Positions 11,980 through 24,070 of a DNA stretch of 64,000 nt are shown in pieces. The notes beneath the pieces are model-generated. The model was not told where the DNA came from, searched no databases, and saw only the letters and a list, made by a program, of their open reading frames with translations. How positions within the stretch are numbered: position 1 is the stretch's first letter; every line of letters begins with the position of its first letter. A program made the position numbers and the translations under genes. The stretch comes from Cochliopodium minus. Its lineage: Eukaryota > Discosea > Himatismenida > Cochliopodiidae. The stretch lies in NCBI GenBank assembly GCA_024220525.1, contig JAMYWO010000045.1:62001-126000 (forward strand), read 5' to 3'.

Positions 11980-13677
11980 TTATTTCTTTTTTTCCACCAT
12001 TTTCTGGTTCAGTAAATCCTTCTTTTGGTTCAATTTTTTAAGAAGATCCATTTTCTGGTAGATGAGGTTTTGAAGAGTATCTTCAATAATTAAGAGATGT
12101 TCACTCTGTAATTCAACAAGCTTTACAATTAAAAAAAAAAAGTTTAATTGTAAAAAAAAAAATTTTAGGAAAGAAAATTTTATTACTTCACTCTCTGTCA
12201 TATCAAATATTCCTTCTCCTTCAAATACTCTCGAATAAAATTCCCCAAATAACATATATTTTTTCATTTTTTTGTTATTTTCTGAAATAAATCAAATTAT
12301 TAAATTAAAAAATTCTTTTAAAATTTTTTTTATTTACCTTTTTCTTCTCTCTTTAGTTTTTCTTCTTCATCCAATCTTATCCTTTCGTTTTCTTCGATTC
12401 TTTGATTCTCACGCTGTCTTTCAAGTTCTGATTCCTCCTCCTTTTTCCTTTCTTCTTCCTCTCTCTCCATCATTTTTCTCTCTTCTTCCTCTCTTTTTCT
12501 TTCTTCTTGTTCTTAATTAAAATAAATAAAAAATAAAAAAAAAAATAAAATAAAAAATAAAATAAAAATAAAAATAAAAATAATGAAATTATAATTTAAA
12601 TCAAAAAAAAAATTATTTTTTAAATTACCTATGAATTTATTTCTTTCCATTTCTTCAAAGTCTTCTATATTATGCGAATCAAAATTTTCTTTACCAATTT
12701 TGTAGATGGCATGATCTATAAAGGATTTTGGAGGGGTGTTTTTGTAGTTTAGTATTTTGTCGATCATGGGAGAGGGGATTGGAGAGATCTCTTCGAATTT
12801 CATCAGTTTTTTTATGGGTGTGTTCACAATCTCTCCGATACATACCTTGTTGCCTGAAAAAAAAAAGATATTCAAAAATGAAATAATCAAAAAAATAATT
12901 AAAACTATTTTAAAATATTTTAAATATTTTAAAAAATAATTTTTTTTTCATGAAGACAATTAAAAATAAAGTCTCCCTATTTTATTATAAAATAAATTTA
13001 AAAATAAAACAAATTAAAATAAAAATTAAAAAAGAAATGAGATTTCAAAAGAAGGAAACAAATTAATTTTTTGAAAATGTTACATAATTCTCCTTCGTCA
13101 TCAATGTCTACGTCGAATGTATAATCCGCTTTTAATTCCTGAAAGAAATGGAAATCAATTTGATCGAGGTTAAAGATGTTATGATTGGTATAAATTAGAT
13201 CATTATCAATACATATTGAGTATTCAAAAGAAATATGATTTTCTTCTTGTTTATATAATCAATCATATTAGATGGATATATGAACAATATAAATTTTATT
13301 TTTGCGCTATAAAATTATAAAATTTATTCAAGCATATTTTCTTTTATTTGAGAAAAAATTCTTTTTACATCATCGACAAAGAATAGATATCTAAATTCTC
13401 CAGGTGGCAAATTAACATTTATTTTCCAAAAATTTTCTTTGGTATCCCTCTCCATCTCATATTCATTCTCCCTATTAATGATATAAGATATAAATATTAA
13501 AATGATTATAGTGATAGTTGGATAGGATAGTTGGATAAAGTTATATAGAGTTTATATTCGATTTTTGAAAGTCAAAATTTACTTTAGAAAGGTGAGACTA
13601 TCTCCATAAGGCCTGAAAATCAATTTTGGAGGAGTGCTACTTTTTGATTTGAATGTGAAGGATCTTTCTTCGGACAT
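11980..13677 (-). CDS. E-set/CBM48-like domain protein with charged coiled-coil tail
   Basis: Seven exons (13677-13583, 13471-13369, 13138-13084, 12853-12629, 12511-12338, 12281-12187, 12120-11980) give 295 residues. Residues 1 to about 85 look like the Ig-like E-set fold of AMPK-beta glycogen-binding modules: FWKINVNLPPGEFRYLFFVDD matches the Trp and the PPG-x-Y/F-x-F-x-VDG strand pair, followed by DIDDEGELCN. The middle, VCIGEIVNTPIKKL, is a linker; from about residue 160 the chain is Glu/Arg-rich coiled coil, ending in leucine-rich helix. Sugar binding is only an inference; the first strand is poorly conserved. Compare the charged helix of the neighbour at 6133-10002, though no direct repeat is shared. 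Confidence 0.72.
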
Positions 13678-13879
13678 TTAAAATCAAATTAAGATTACTT
13701 TTTTATATATATTTTTTTATTTATTTTCATGTACTAACTTGACATTTTTGAACTCATTATCTCATTTTGATTCAAAGTATTCAAAGTAAAATGTTTGTTC
13801 AAATTGAAACCTTGCAATATCTATTTTTTATATTTTTTTCACTGATAAAATTAAAATTAAAAAAAAATTGAAAACAAAG

Positions 13880-14300
13880 ATGTCCCAATTTTCATCATTA
13901 TGTTCAAAGAGATTGAAAGAGGTATCATTTTATTATCGTAAATCTGATATATATAATTATCTTCTCTATATCTCTAAAAGATTGTTGAAGAAACATTTAA
14001 AACACAATCATATCAACATGCATCAGCTCAAGAATGGTCATCTAATGTAACATCTGAAATATTGGAGTATCTTCATCAAAATATAAAAGATAGAAAATTT
14101 ATTGCAGATTGTGTAATATTACAAAAGGGAATAGAAGGAATCTATTCTGATACATCATGTTTATGGGATGAATCAAATGATGGTAAAGAAATTGTGAAAA
14201 AACTTTGAATTATTTTATTTTTCTTCAAGAAATATGTCATTATAGATGGGAAAATCCTTCAATAAGAGTGTTTGTCAAAGTTTTTTCAATTGGATACTGA
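13880..14300 (+). CDS. DYNLT: Tctex1-type dynein light chain
   Basis: Three exons (13880-13921, 13981-14182, 14230-14300) give 104 residues, close to the usual 105 to 115. Family marks in order: IVEETFKTQSYQHASAQEWSS, then FIADCVILQKGIEGIYSDTSC, then WDESND, and finally HYRWENPSIRVFVKVFSIGY. Tctex light chains dimerise and clamp the dynein intermediate chain, in cytoplasmic dynein and in cilia. The gene is almost invisible as one open frame because its exons are short. Exon 3 begins at 14230, not at the later AG before the tryptophan, because only that choice keeps phase. Confidence 0.93.
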
Positions 14301-14453
14301 ATGAATAAAGGGATAAAAGAAAAATAAATTATTTACAAAAAATATTTAATTTATGCTCCAAAAAAAAAAAATGTGGATCAATTGCAGGTGATATAATTCA
14401 TATTTGATCAATCTATATTAATTTATCTTTGGAATCACTCAATCATATTTTCC

Positions 14454-15207
14454 TTATAATTTTTTATTGTTGGAAATATTCAAAAAGAGATTTCTAATTC
14501 TTCTCACATTCAACAAAATGGCAAATATCAACAAGATACCCACCAATGCTAATTTCCAAATACTATAAGGAACACCAGGAAAGATATTTTCATTGAGAAT
14601 AATGTTGAATGGAACTTCATTTTGATCCATTCCATCAAGATGAGACTTTCCAGTATATTTTGCTTTTACTAACAACAAAATCTGAGAATCGAAATTGATA
14701 AATTTATTTGAAAAAGAGATTTTGTTGTTTTTGGTATTGAAAATCAATTTCTCTGTATTCAACAATCTTCTCCCTCTTCCCCTTTTTCTATGATATCTTT
14801 TCAATTCCATTGTGAAATCTGTTGGATTCTGTAAATAATCTTAATTATTTGACAAAAAAGTTTTTTATTTTTTGAATACAAATGATTGATAGGAGATCAA
14901 CACTTCATAGTCTTTATTTTCTTCCAATCTTTTCAATATATATTCTTTTGTTTCTCCATATCTTATCCTTTCTCCTTCCACAAGTATATTTGGCTTCAAT
15001 TTCTTCCTCCTTTTGTTTTTTAGAATTAGTTTCTATAGCATTCATCAAAAAAATTACATAAAACATATTTGGAGGTTCAACATCAATATCAAAAGCAATA
15101 TTAAAAATCTCTTCATTTTTTTTTATATTTCCAATATGCTCAGAGATATACATTATCTTTCCAAACTTGAAAACAAATTCAAGGAAAGGTTTTTGATTGA
15201 TTATCAT
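14454..15207 (-). CDS. single-pass membrane protein, unknown family
   Basis: Three exons (15207-15058, 15032-14880, 14828-14454) give 225 residues. The region FNIAFDIDVEPPNMFYKLIL and later NILVEGERIRYGETKEYIL read as beta-sandwich strands; the C-terminus has one strong transmembrane segment, IWKLALVGILLIFAILLNV, then basic residues and a short tail. That layout resembles a type I membrane protein, but no signal peptide is seen at the chosen start, so a 5' exon may be missing. The first intron would be only 25 nt. Without it the frame stops 5' of the conserved-looking part, which is why I accept it. Start lies 16 bp from the start of the plus-strand gene. Confidence 0.6.
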
Positions 15208-15223
15208 CTGATAATAAAAAAAA

Positions 15224-16385
15224 ATGAAAGAAGATATTGATACTAATTCACGAAAGAGAAAGAATGGTGAATTGGTTAAAGATGATAATGATGAGGAAGA
15301 TAATTTAGACATATATAATTCATCCACGGAAGAAAAACAAGAAAATGAAAATAATAATATCAGCAAAAACACCAATAATAAAGATAATAAAGATGAAGAA
15401 TCATTCAACGAGATAAATGAACTAATAAATTTAATAAACATTAAATACAATAAAAGATTGGAAATGAAAGATGAAGAAATTAAAATTTTGAAGGAAGAAA
15501 ATAAAAAATTGGAATTATTTGTAAAAAAAAAAAATTAATAAGAAAAGTTAGTGATTTTAAAATAATTTCTCTTTTAAAATCAGGTTCTTGGTCTACTGAA
15601 AAAAACTAAAGTTCTTGAATACAATATTTCATCATTATTCAACACTTCAAAACAAATGATAAAACAAAAGGACACCGAAATAACTGAACTAATGTAAAAA
15701 CAAATCATAATTTTTTTTTTTAAGAAAAGAATAACTTTTTTTATAAAGGGTTTCTCTCAATAACTCTAAATATGGAAAAAAAAAAATTGATTATAATAGT
15801 AACTATATGGGTGCTTGTGATAATAACTATAACAGCTACGAAAAAAATAGTGATAATTTTTTCTACAATAAAAATTATAATGATAATATTATTGGCAATA
15901 ATAACAATGGAAATAATTATAACAATGAAAATAATTATTTGAACAATAATACACATTTTCAGGAAAGTATAAACAAAAATACTATAATTGAAGATAATGT
16001 TGAAATAAAGGATAAAGAAATTAGAAACAATAAGGAAACAAGTTATAACAAAAGTCACAGTTATGAGAAAAATAGAAATTATGAAAAAAATGAAAATTTT
16101 GGAAGAAAACTCAAAGAGGATAACAACAATGAAAAAGATGGAAAGAGCAAAAGTAATCAAAGTAGTAATCATAGTGGTAATGATAGAAATAGAGACAGAG
16201 ACTATTACAGAGAAAGTAATAAAGACAATAATAATAAGGATAGAGAAAGATATAGCAACCGGGAAAATAATAAAGATAAAAACCGGGAGAATAGAAATTC
16301 CTACAGAGATATTGATAGAGACAGAAACAATGATAGAGAAATTCGTGGAATCAACTATAAAGAACATCCTCGTGATAAAAAGTAG
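15224..16385 (+). CDS. Asn-rich low-complexity protein with Arg/Asp-rich tail
   Basis: Three exons (15224-15520, 15584-15693, 15749-16385) give 347 residues. The N-terminus has a basic RKRK patch and an acidic stretch; residues 70 to 135 form a coiled coil (EMKDEEIKILKEENKKLEL). The rest is dominated by Asn, then a tail rich in Arg/Asp dipeptides such as DRNRDRDYYRES and DIDRDRNNDRE. RD/RE tails are typical of nuclear RNA-processing proteins, so a nuclear role is possible but not shown. No catalytic domain is visible. The splice phases close exactly. Confidence 0.7.
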
Positions 16386-16468
16386 AAAAATGACAAAATT
16401 TTGATGGTTCCAAACATGAATTATTTATTTAATCAAATCAATCAAATTAAAAGAAAAAAAAAAAAAAA

Positions 16469-17807
16469 ATGAAGAACCTTTTCAAAAAGTTCAAAAATTT
16501 TGAGACTAAAATATCAAAATTCAACAAATTAAATTCCAATACATCCAAAAACATCTATAAATGGAGAAATCTATCCACCAAACTCATTCCCCATCAAAAA
16601 AATATTCTCTTCCAACATAAAAATGTATTGGGGATGGTGGGGCTCACTGGTTTTACATATCTCTATTACACCCATCAATATAAAAATATCGCTCATTCAG
16701 AAGAGGAAGAATTGACACTTAAAGATCAGGTGGAGGATGATGAGTTTGATGATGATGGTCCTGCTCAGAGAACTGCCTTCCATTATGATCGTGGTATGAT
16801 CTTGTTCAAGGAGGGCAAACATTTTGAGGCTTTGCAGGAAATCCTTTTTGCAGCTAGAGAGGGTCATCCTTTGTCTCAATTTTTGATAGGTATATCTCAA
16901 TTCTATATTTTTTTTAAAAGGGATACTTATATCATTCAGATCCTCTTGCATATCCTCTTATACAAGTAACATAGCAAATATGATAAAAAAAATAATATTT
17001 CCTATCTTATAAAAGACTAATATATTTTTGACTCTTTCAATGAATAACATATTGAAAAATAGATTAGTTCAAGGATCTCTTAAAATTTTTTTTTTCCTCA
17101 AAATATACCTATCAATATAAAGAGAATTGATAAGGAGGATAGGTATATCTCGATTATATCACCCATAAAATTCCAATCTCAATTAAATTTGTCAGTAAAA
17201 TGATGCTAAATAGTTAATTATAAAAATTGATCCAAATTATATAGCTCAGATTAAATTCTCACAAAAAATTTTGATTCAAAATAATAAAACTTTTCTTTAA
17301 AAATGTGAAATCAAATTTATTATAAACTTTATTGAGCAAACAAAACCAAGAATCTCATCAAAATTAAAATTTAAAAATAGAAAGATATGTGATTATGGAA
17401 CAAAATTTATACAGTAGTCACAATGATTTTAATTTTATATCCAGTATCTCCATCAATTTTAAATCAATTATACTTTAAATCACAAATAAACAATTTTATG
17501 CTAAGAAATTTCAAATAAATAAAGATTTATGTAATTTTTAATAAAATGTCAAATAAAATTATTTAAAAAATTATTTAAAAAATTATTTAAAAAATATTAA
17601 ATTTCATTTTGTTTATAATTAACTTTTTGATTTTGAATAGGGGTGGCACTTGTCGAAGGAAAGTACTGTGTCCCCAACGGAGAAAGAGCACTCTATTGGC
17701 TCAACAAAGCAGCGGAAGATTCGGAAAACTTGGAAGCCATGCTCTATCTTGCCCTCATCTATGAATACGGTTTGTATGGTGTCGAAAAAAACAATGTTTC
17801 TGCCTTG
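16469..17807 (+). CDS. Sel1-repeat protein, probably mitochondrial, 3' end missing
   Basis: Two exons (16469-16889, 17641-17807); the next intron runs into the gap at 17942. The first 45 residues are rich in Lys, Asn, Ser and Thr with almost no acid, like a mitochondrial presequence; VLGMVGLTGFTYLYYTH may be a membrane segment. Then come an acidic patch and helical repeats: ALQEILFAAREGHPLSQFLIG and ALYWLNKAAEDSENLEAMLYL fit the Sel1 pattern, with a repeat end at IYEYGLYGVEKN. Sel1/TPR-like repeats bind partner proteins. The 751-nt intron is unusually long for this window. No continuation was found elsewhere in the window. Confidence 0.75.
16890..17640 (+). other. long intron of the Sel1-repeat gene
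   Basis: 751 nt between exons at 16889 and 17641, about ten times the usual length here. It is AT-rich, with three copies of an ATTATTTAAAAA unit near 17560-17595 and no coding potential I can see. Confidence 0.6.
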
Positions 17808-18233
17808 GTAAAATAAACTTATTTTTTTCCTTTAATTTTTCTATTTTTTATTTTTTATTTTTTGTTTTTTATTTTTTTATTTTTTATTTTTTATTTTTTA
17901 TTTTTTATTTTTTATTTTTTATTTTTTATTTTTTATTTTTTNAATAAAAAATAAAAAATAAAAAATAAAAAATAAAAAATAAAAAATAAAAAATAAAAAA
18001 TAAAAAATAAAAAAAAAATGAAAATAATAAAATAATAAATAATAAAATAATAAATAAAAAAATAAAAATATACAAAAATACAAAAATAAAAAATAATTAA
18101 TAAAAACTATTAAATAATAAAATAAATAATAAATAATAAAAATAAGAAATAATAAAAAAATAAAAAATAATACAAAAATACAAAAATACAAAAATAAAAA
18201 ATAATTAATAATTAATAAAAACTATTAAATCAG
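17808..18233. repeat. inverted-looking TTTTTA / TAAAAA tracts around the gap at 17942
   Basis: The Sel1 gene's intron decays into a TTTTTA-type tract up to 17941. After the single N the sequence is the complementary AATAAA/AAAAAT tract to about 18010, then A-rich sequence ending in a splice acceptor at 18233. The two sides look like a hairpin but belong to different genes; the right side continues the mannosidase intron from 59407-59519. Confidence 0.85.
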
Positions 18234-20861
18234 GTACTGCGAGAGAACATGTAAGGAAAGATTACTTCAGCATGTTGGACGACGCCACGAGGAGCTCCCA
18301 CAAAGTGATCGAAAACTCGCTCAAAGCGCTCACCTCCTCCAGCATCGACATCCTCGACATGGAAGAAGCAACGCAGTGCAAACTCGCCATCAAAGAAAAA
18401 AATTCAATTTTAGTTTTCAACTCACTTTCTTGGAAAAGAACTTCTTATCTTTGTTTCATCGTTACTAACAAACGCATCAAATTGTTGGATGTTCATGGAA
18501 ATGCTGTTGTCGTTCAGCATATTGAGCCTAACATTGCTTGGGAGACTGACAGTCCTTTTGTTGATACCAACAGTTTCAGGTTGATTGCCATGGTCCAATT
18601 AGAGCCTTTGCAGTTTCAATCTTATAGATTTACTGGTAATATATATTTTTTTTCTTTTTCTTTTTCCTTTTTTATTTTAAAAAAAAACATTTTCATGAAA
18701 TATAATTACCAGATTTTCTTAACTGATTTTTATTCATTTTTTTTAGTTTTTATTTTTTTGTTTTGTTTTTTCATTATTTTTTCAAATTTTTTTTCATTTT
18801 TATTTTTCATTTTGTTTAATTATTTTTACAATTTTAATTGATTTCTATTTCATTTTGTTTAATACTTTTCTTTTATTTTTTTGTTTTTTCTTAGGTTTAT
18901 TGTTTTTATATCATCATTATTTTTTGTTTTTAGATTTTTTTGTTTTTTCTTAGTTTTTGATTCATTTTATTTTTATTTTTTATTTTTTATTTCAATTTTA
19001 ATTCATTTCTATTTTTTTTTGTTTTCCATTTTGATAAATTTTCATTTGATTTAATAATTTTAATTTTAAATTTTTTCTTTTAGTTGGGGAAGAAGACAAC
19101 AACTATGAATTTTCCAACATAGTGGGATTGAACATGAACATGTTCGAAAAAAAAAATTCTCCGCAAGTATTCATGGAAAACGAAAAAGTGAGAATAAAAT
19201 TCAGCGAGGAAAACGGTGAACCCATCGAAATCCTTCACAAAAGCGGTTCTTATGAGGGAAAAACTTTTCCTTTCAAACAAAATTTCTTTGATTACAAAGG
19301 GAATGGTGAATTTGATAACCACTATGCTTTTTATTTCACTTCTCGTAAAAAAAATATTATTTTTATTATTATTATTTTTTATTATTTTTATTTTTTTTAT
19401 TATTATTTTTTATTTTTTTTTATTATTTATTTTTTCTATTTTTATTTTTTATTTTTTATTTTTTATTTTTTATTTTTATTATTATTTTTATTATTTTTAT
19501 TATTTTTATTTTTAAATTGAATTTTCTAGAACCTTCACAAATACAGTCTCAGAAAGAATTCTACTTGCTTAAGGGAAAAACCCTCCAAACCCTCAAAAGA
19601 AAAGTCATCAACAACATCATCGTTTCCTACTACCTCTATTCCGACAGTGACCACATCCAGATAGAATATACAATAGGAAAAGTGTAAAATAAAATAAAAA
19701 TAAATAAAATAAAATAAAAAAACTAAAAATAAAATAAAAAAACTAAAAATAAAATAAAAAAACTAAAAATAAAATGAAAAATAAAAAATAAAAAAATAAA
19801 AAATAAAAAATGAAAAATAAAAATAAAATAAAATAAAATAAATAAAAAATGAAAACTAAAAACTAAAAAACTGAAATACTTTTTTTTGATAAAGGCCTTC
19901 AAGTTCTAATTACATTTTGAAATATTCATTTCCTCATATCAAAAGTAAAACCCATTTTTGGAATGACGACAATGGGTTGCAGTTTATCCAAAGAAATTAC
20001 GACAAATCCAAACCTTATTATTCTCAATTTGTTCCAATGGTAAAAAATGAAAAATAAAAATTGAAATATTTAAAATAAAAAATAAAATGTTAAATTAATT
20101 TTAATTCTTATTAATTCAAAATTATTTTTTTTTGAAAGGTTTATGGATCAATTTTGAATGATGAAGAAAATCAATTGTCATTAATCACAGATACTCCAGA
20201 AGCAATCACGTCCAGCGAAGAAGGACAATTAGAAATAATAATGCACAGAAACTCCATCCAGACGATGGGAAACGGAGAACAGATGATGGACGGATCCACC
20301 GCAAAAATAAACCATCTCCTCTACTTTGAAAGGACCGCTTCCCTCAACAAAATTAATTCAGCCAATCACCGCCAAAGATCCTTGTTTCACAACTTTTCTC
20401 CTTTGATCATCAAGCTTGGTGAGAACGGTAGGCTTGATCTTTTTGGAGACAATCTTTTTCAAAACGTTCCCTTTGAGAAAAACATTCATCTCGTTTCCCT
20501 TCAAGTTTATGACATTAACAAAAATGTTGTTTCTTTTCGTTTGTTGAATCATTTACAAACTTCTATTGAGACTGAGCTTAATCAAAATTTATTTACTCCT
20601 GTTGTTCTTTCTCTCAAGAATGTTTTTTCTGAGAAGATGAAGGAGTCTTTTGGTTTGTTTGAGGAGACCACTTTGACTTTCAATCAAAACTTTGATAAGT
20701 GTAAGAGGGATGTTTTGTTGTCTCAGCAGCCTGCCAAGAAACTTCCTCAGAGAAAGACTCTCAATGGTTTTGTTAAGGATATTTTTGAAGATAAAATTGC
20801 TGTATCACCCATGGAGTTTAGATCTTTTCTTATTTATTTAAATCGACATGTCACATTTTAA
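18234..20861 (+). CDS. GH38 alpha-mannosidase, 3' half (5' half at 57087-59406)
   Basis: Five exons (18234-18635, 19084-19344, 19530-19683, 19895-20039, 20139-20861). The opening GTAREHVRKDY is the second part of the GH38 signature HHDAITGTAREHV; its first part ends the exon at 59406. The rest is the C-terminal beta-rich half of the enzyme (LVFNSLSWKR, then QPSQIQSQKEFYLL), ending at HVTF. GH38 enzymes remove alpha-mannose from N-glycans. Joined with 57087-59406 the coding length is 3180 nt, 1059 residues, the normal size of a lysosomal-type enzyme. The phase at the split is g|gt for Gly. Alone, this half could not act: it lacks the catalytic Asp. Confidence 0.96.
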
Positions 20862-20932
20862 TTTCAAAAAAAATAAAAATGTATTAAAAAAAAAATAAAT
20901 TAAAATAAAAATGAAATTTAATATTAATTTAT

Positions 20933-23610
20933 TTAAATTAAACCAGTGTTTTTCATTTCTTTAATTATCAAGGACTCTATTTCACTACCCGAACTAAAAT
21001 TTATCCCTTTAGATTTAAGATTTACCAACAAATCTTCATAACCATTAGGACCACGAAAAGAAAAACTTTCTTGATTCAAAACTTCTTTGTTGTGAAAAGA
21101 AGAAACTCTTTCACGAGATTGCATTACTTTTACTTTAACACGAGAAACCATTTCTTGTTCATATTTTTTTATTGCTAGATCGATGGAAGGAGAAGAGTTT
21201 AATGTATCTACGAAATGAACTGAATCCAAGAGTGCTTGATTAGCTCCTTGTCCCTTAAAAGGGCTCATAGGATGCATAGAATCTCCCAACAGAACAATTC
21301 TTTCATTTAAACATTCTTTCGGTAAATCAAGATCTATTTTTTTTTAAAAAAAAATTGATAAAAATAAATAAAAAAACATTTAAAATTAAAATATGAAACC
21401 TCTGTCATATGCAGGTATCCCCATTAATAATTCGAGTGTGGTGGATTGTACTAAATTTGGAATGGGATCATGCCATGATTTTGTTCTCAATAAAACTTCG
21501 TTCTTTAGTTTTTGGAGGTCAAGAGAAAATTCCTTTGCAAGTTTTTCTTCACAAGGAAATGAAAGTTGCCACTTTGAAAGAATAAAAAAATTAGAAAATG
21601 TAAAATAAATTAAAAATAAACAAAAATATTTAAAAAATAAATTAAATAAATTTAAAAATAAAATTTAAATAAATAAAAAAAAAAACAATAATGACTTTTT
21701 ACCATAATGTTGTGAGAAGGATCTTTTCCTGCGAAAGGCATGGCAAATAGTCTGGTGTTCCCATCAACAGTCTGAAAAACTCTTTCATCACCCAAGAAAT
21801 GGTCAGTATGAGTGATACCCAAAACAACAATAATTCCCAAATAATTCAAAGGATGATCAACTAAAGAATCATACTTGAAACTTCTCGTCGGAGAATTAAT
21901 TCCGTCACAACCAATAATTAGATCCGCTTCATAAAAATTTTTTTCATTTTCATTTTCTACGTTGTTAACTGAAAATTCAATTTCAAATTTCTCACTGTCG
22001 GAAATTTTTTGGATATTCAGTAGTTTTCGGTTCCACTCCACACAACGAGGTGAAATGGAATCAAAGTGATCATGAAGAATTATTCTCAAGTTTTGTCTGC
22101 TGATATGCAAATTGAATCTTTTACACAAAACTATTGTTTCCTCTCCTTTTTTTTCTTCAATTATTGATTGATTTGTTGTTGTTTCTTTTTCATTTTTTTT
22201 ATCGATTTCTTCAACGAGATTAATTTTTTCTTTTTTTTTTCTGTTTTTCTCTAATTTTTGGAGTGGGTTTGGGTTCTTCTTTTTTTTCGGTTTTGTTTCT
22301 TTGATTTCAACATTGGCTTTTTTCTTCGAATCATTTGTTGTGTCTTTCAAAAAAAATTTTAATTCTTAAAATGATTTTGTTTTTAATTATTTACAATCAT
22401 TTTATTTTGATTTTAAAAAAATTTTTGAACAATAATTTAATTTTATTTATTTTTGTTATTTTGTTATTTTTATTTTTAATAAAATCTTACTATTAGAGTC
22501 ATTATCTTGATTATTCGAAGCAATGTTGACTTTTTGGTTTTTCTTAGAGGTAAGATCAACACCAGACTCTGGCCAAAACACTGTCCCAAAAAATCCAACT
22601 ATGTTTCCCTCATAGTCAAAAATATAATGAGTCCTAAAAAATAAAATAAAAATAAAAATAAAAATAGTAAAAATCATTCAAAAATATAACAATAAATATA
22701 AAATAAAAATATAAAAGGCGATATAAATAAAAAAATTCAAATAACAATGTGAAAGATAAAAATAATTTAATAAACAAGAAAACAAAAAAAATTTTAAAAA
22801 AATCTAACATTCAAAAATCTTAATTAAAAAAATAATAAAAAAAAAACTATAACATAATTCAAAATAATGAATTAAAAAAAACCTAGATGGAGTGTCTAAC
22901 TTCAACATTTTTTCTACTACTTCTTTCCCCATTCTCTTCAACGCTTTTATCCCTTGAAGGATTGTCAACCCGTATCCTTGTCTCCTTATATTCAAGTTGA
23001 CGTCTCTATCAAAAACTCTAACGTTTTTGAATCCATTTTTTATCAACATTACTTTTTTTTTTTCATTCTTTAAATTGATGAATTTAATTTATTTTAGATT
23101 TATTTTTAAAAAGATTATTATTGATGTACCTATTTTATTTTAATAATTTTTAAAGGAGATTTATAAAGTATTTATCAATATTTTAATTTTGAAAAATTTT
23201 TTTAATTTCAATTAAATTTAATTTTTTTATTCTTTTATTTTTCTCATATTTTTAAATAAAGCTTACAAGTCACAAATTAATTTTTTTCATTTATTGAGAA
23301 TAAAGGTATTTGTTTTTTTTATTTTACTTGCACATGAAAATCCTGCAAGTCCTCCTACATCAAAATAATTTTATATCCTTTATTTAATTTATTCAAATTT
23401 TTGGATTGATTTGAATATCTCACCTCCTATGATTGCTATTTGGATGTTCTTATCTATTTTCTCCATGCTTAAGGAATAATATATGCGAATAAAATTATGA
23501 TACTTCTATCAAAAAGGTAAAAGAAAAAGAAAAGAGATTTACCTCACATTTAGTTGTTTATTCATCCTTCTTCTTTCTCTTTTGATTCTCCTTTTGAGAT
23601 TCTCTTCCAT
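20933..23610 (-). CDS. FAD-dependent monooxygenase (aromatic hydroxylase fold)
   Basis: At least seven exons. Exon ends spell IAIIGGGLAGFSCAIMLIKNG, the Rossmann FAD-binding GxGxxG across three exons, followed by FDRD. Later come ADLIIGCDGINSPTR (second FAD motif, DG) and IVLLGDSMHPMSPFKGQGAN (GD motif and flavin-binding PxxGxG). These three motifs define group A flavoprotein hydroxylases such as salicylate hydroxylase, which use NAD(P)H and oxygen. An unusual lysine/glutamate-rich insert of about 70 residues (PKKKKNPNPLQKLEKNRKKK) lies before the second motif. Start at 23610 gives a basic 22-residue lead on its own exon; MEKIDKN at 23466 is the alternative. Substrate unknown. Confidence 0.88.
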
Positions 23611-24070
23611 TTTTTTTTCTTTTCAAAAGAAGGGAGGCCCAAATGGTGAAGTAAGAAAGATAAATTCGATTTTTATTTTGAATTCAATCAAGAAGCATCT
23701 AATCATATGCAATATTATTTGCATAAGATTGAAATTTTTTCAAAAAATGAAATCAAGCAACAATATTTATGTAGATTTAGATTAAATTATCAAATTCAAG
23801 AGGGATATCCTTTAAACAAATTGAGAAAATATAGGAAATAAATGTAATTTACTTCTAATTTCGCCCAAATTTCTTAAACGTTTCAACTGAATCATTTCAA
23901 ATATCAATTCAATTTCAAAGCTAACTTCTATTCATTAACAACAGGTTAATCAAAAATCTTTTTTTTAAATTTTGGCTTTGAGGAGAATTTCATTCAAAAA
24001 TAAAAAATAAAAAAAAAAAGGAGAAATTTTTAGAAACAACAAATTTACAAATTAAAAGAAATATAATTAA
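23611..24070. other. divergent intergenic region
   Basis: 460 bp between the divergent monooxygenase and CBS genes. AT-rich; no exon chain or RNA gene seen. Presumably holds both promoters. Confidence 0.45.

Noticed and set aside
14230-14248. Later splice acceptor before the conserved Trp of the Tctex gene
   Set aside because: It breaks reading phase; the earlier AG at 14229 gives DEICHYRWEN and closes to 104 codons plus stop.
15741-16367. 208-codon minus-strand frame rich in Ile, Phe and Val
   Set aside because: Mirror of the Asn/Lys-rich plus-strand exon; AAT and AAC codons reverse to ATT and GTT. It imitates a membrane protein.
15224-16385. Asn-rich protein as proof of Dictyostelium
   Set aside because: Asn runs follow from AT-rich DNA in many protists; other genes here use many C-ending codons and far more introns than Dictyostelium genes usually have.
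17880-18015. Large perfect hairpin as a biological element
   Set aside because: The centre is an N and the arms belong to introns of different genes.
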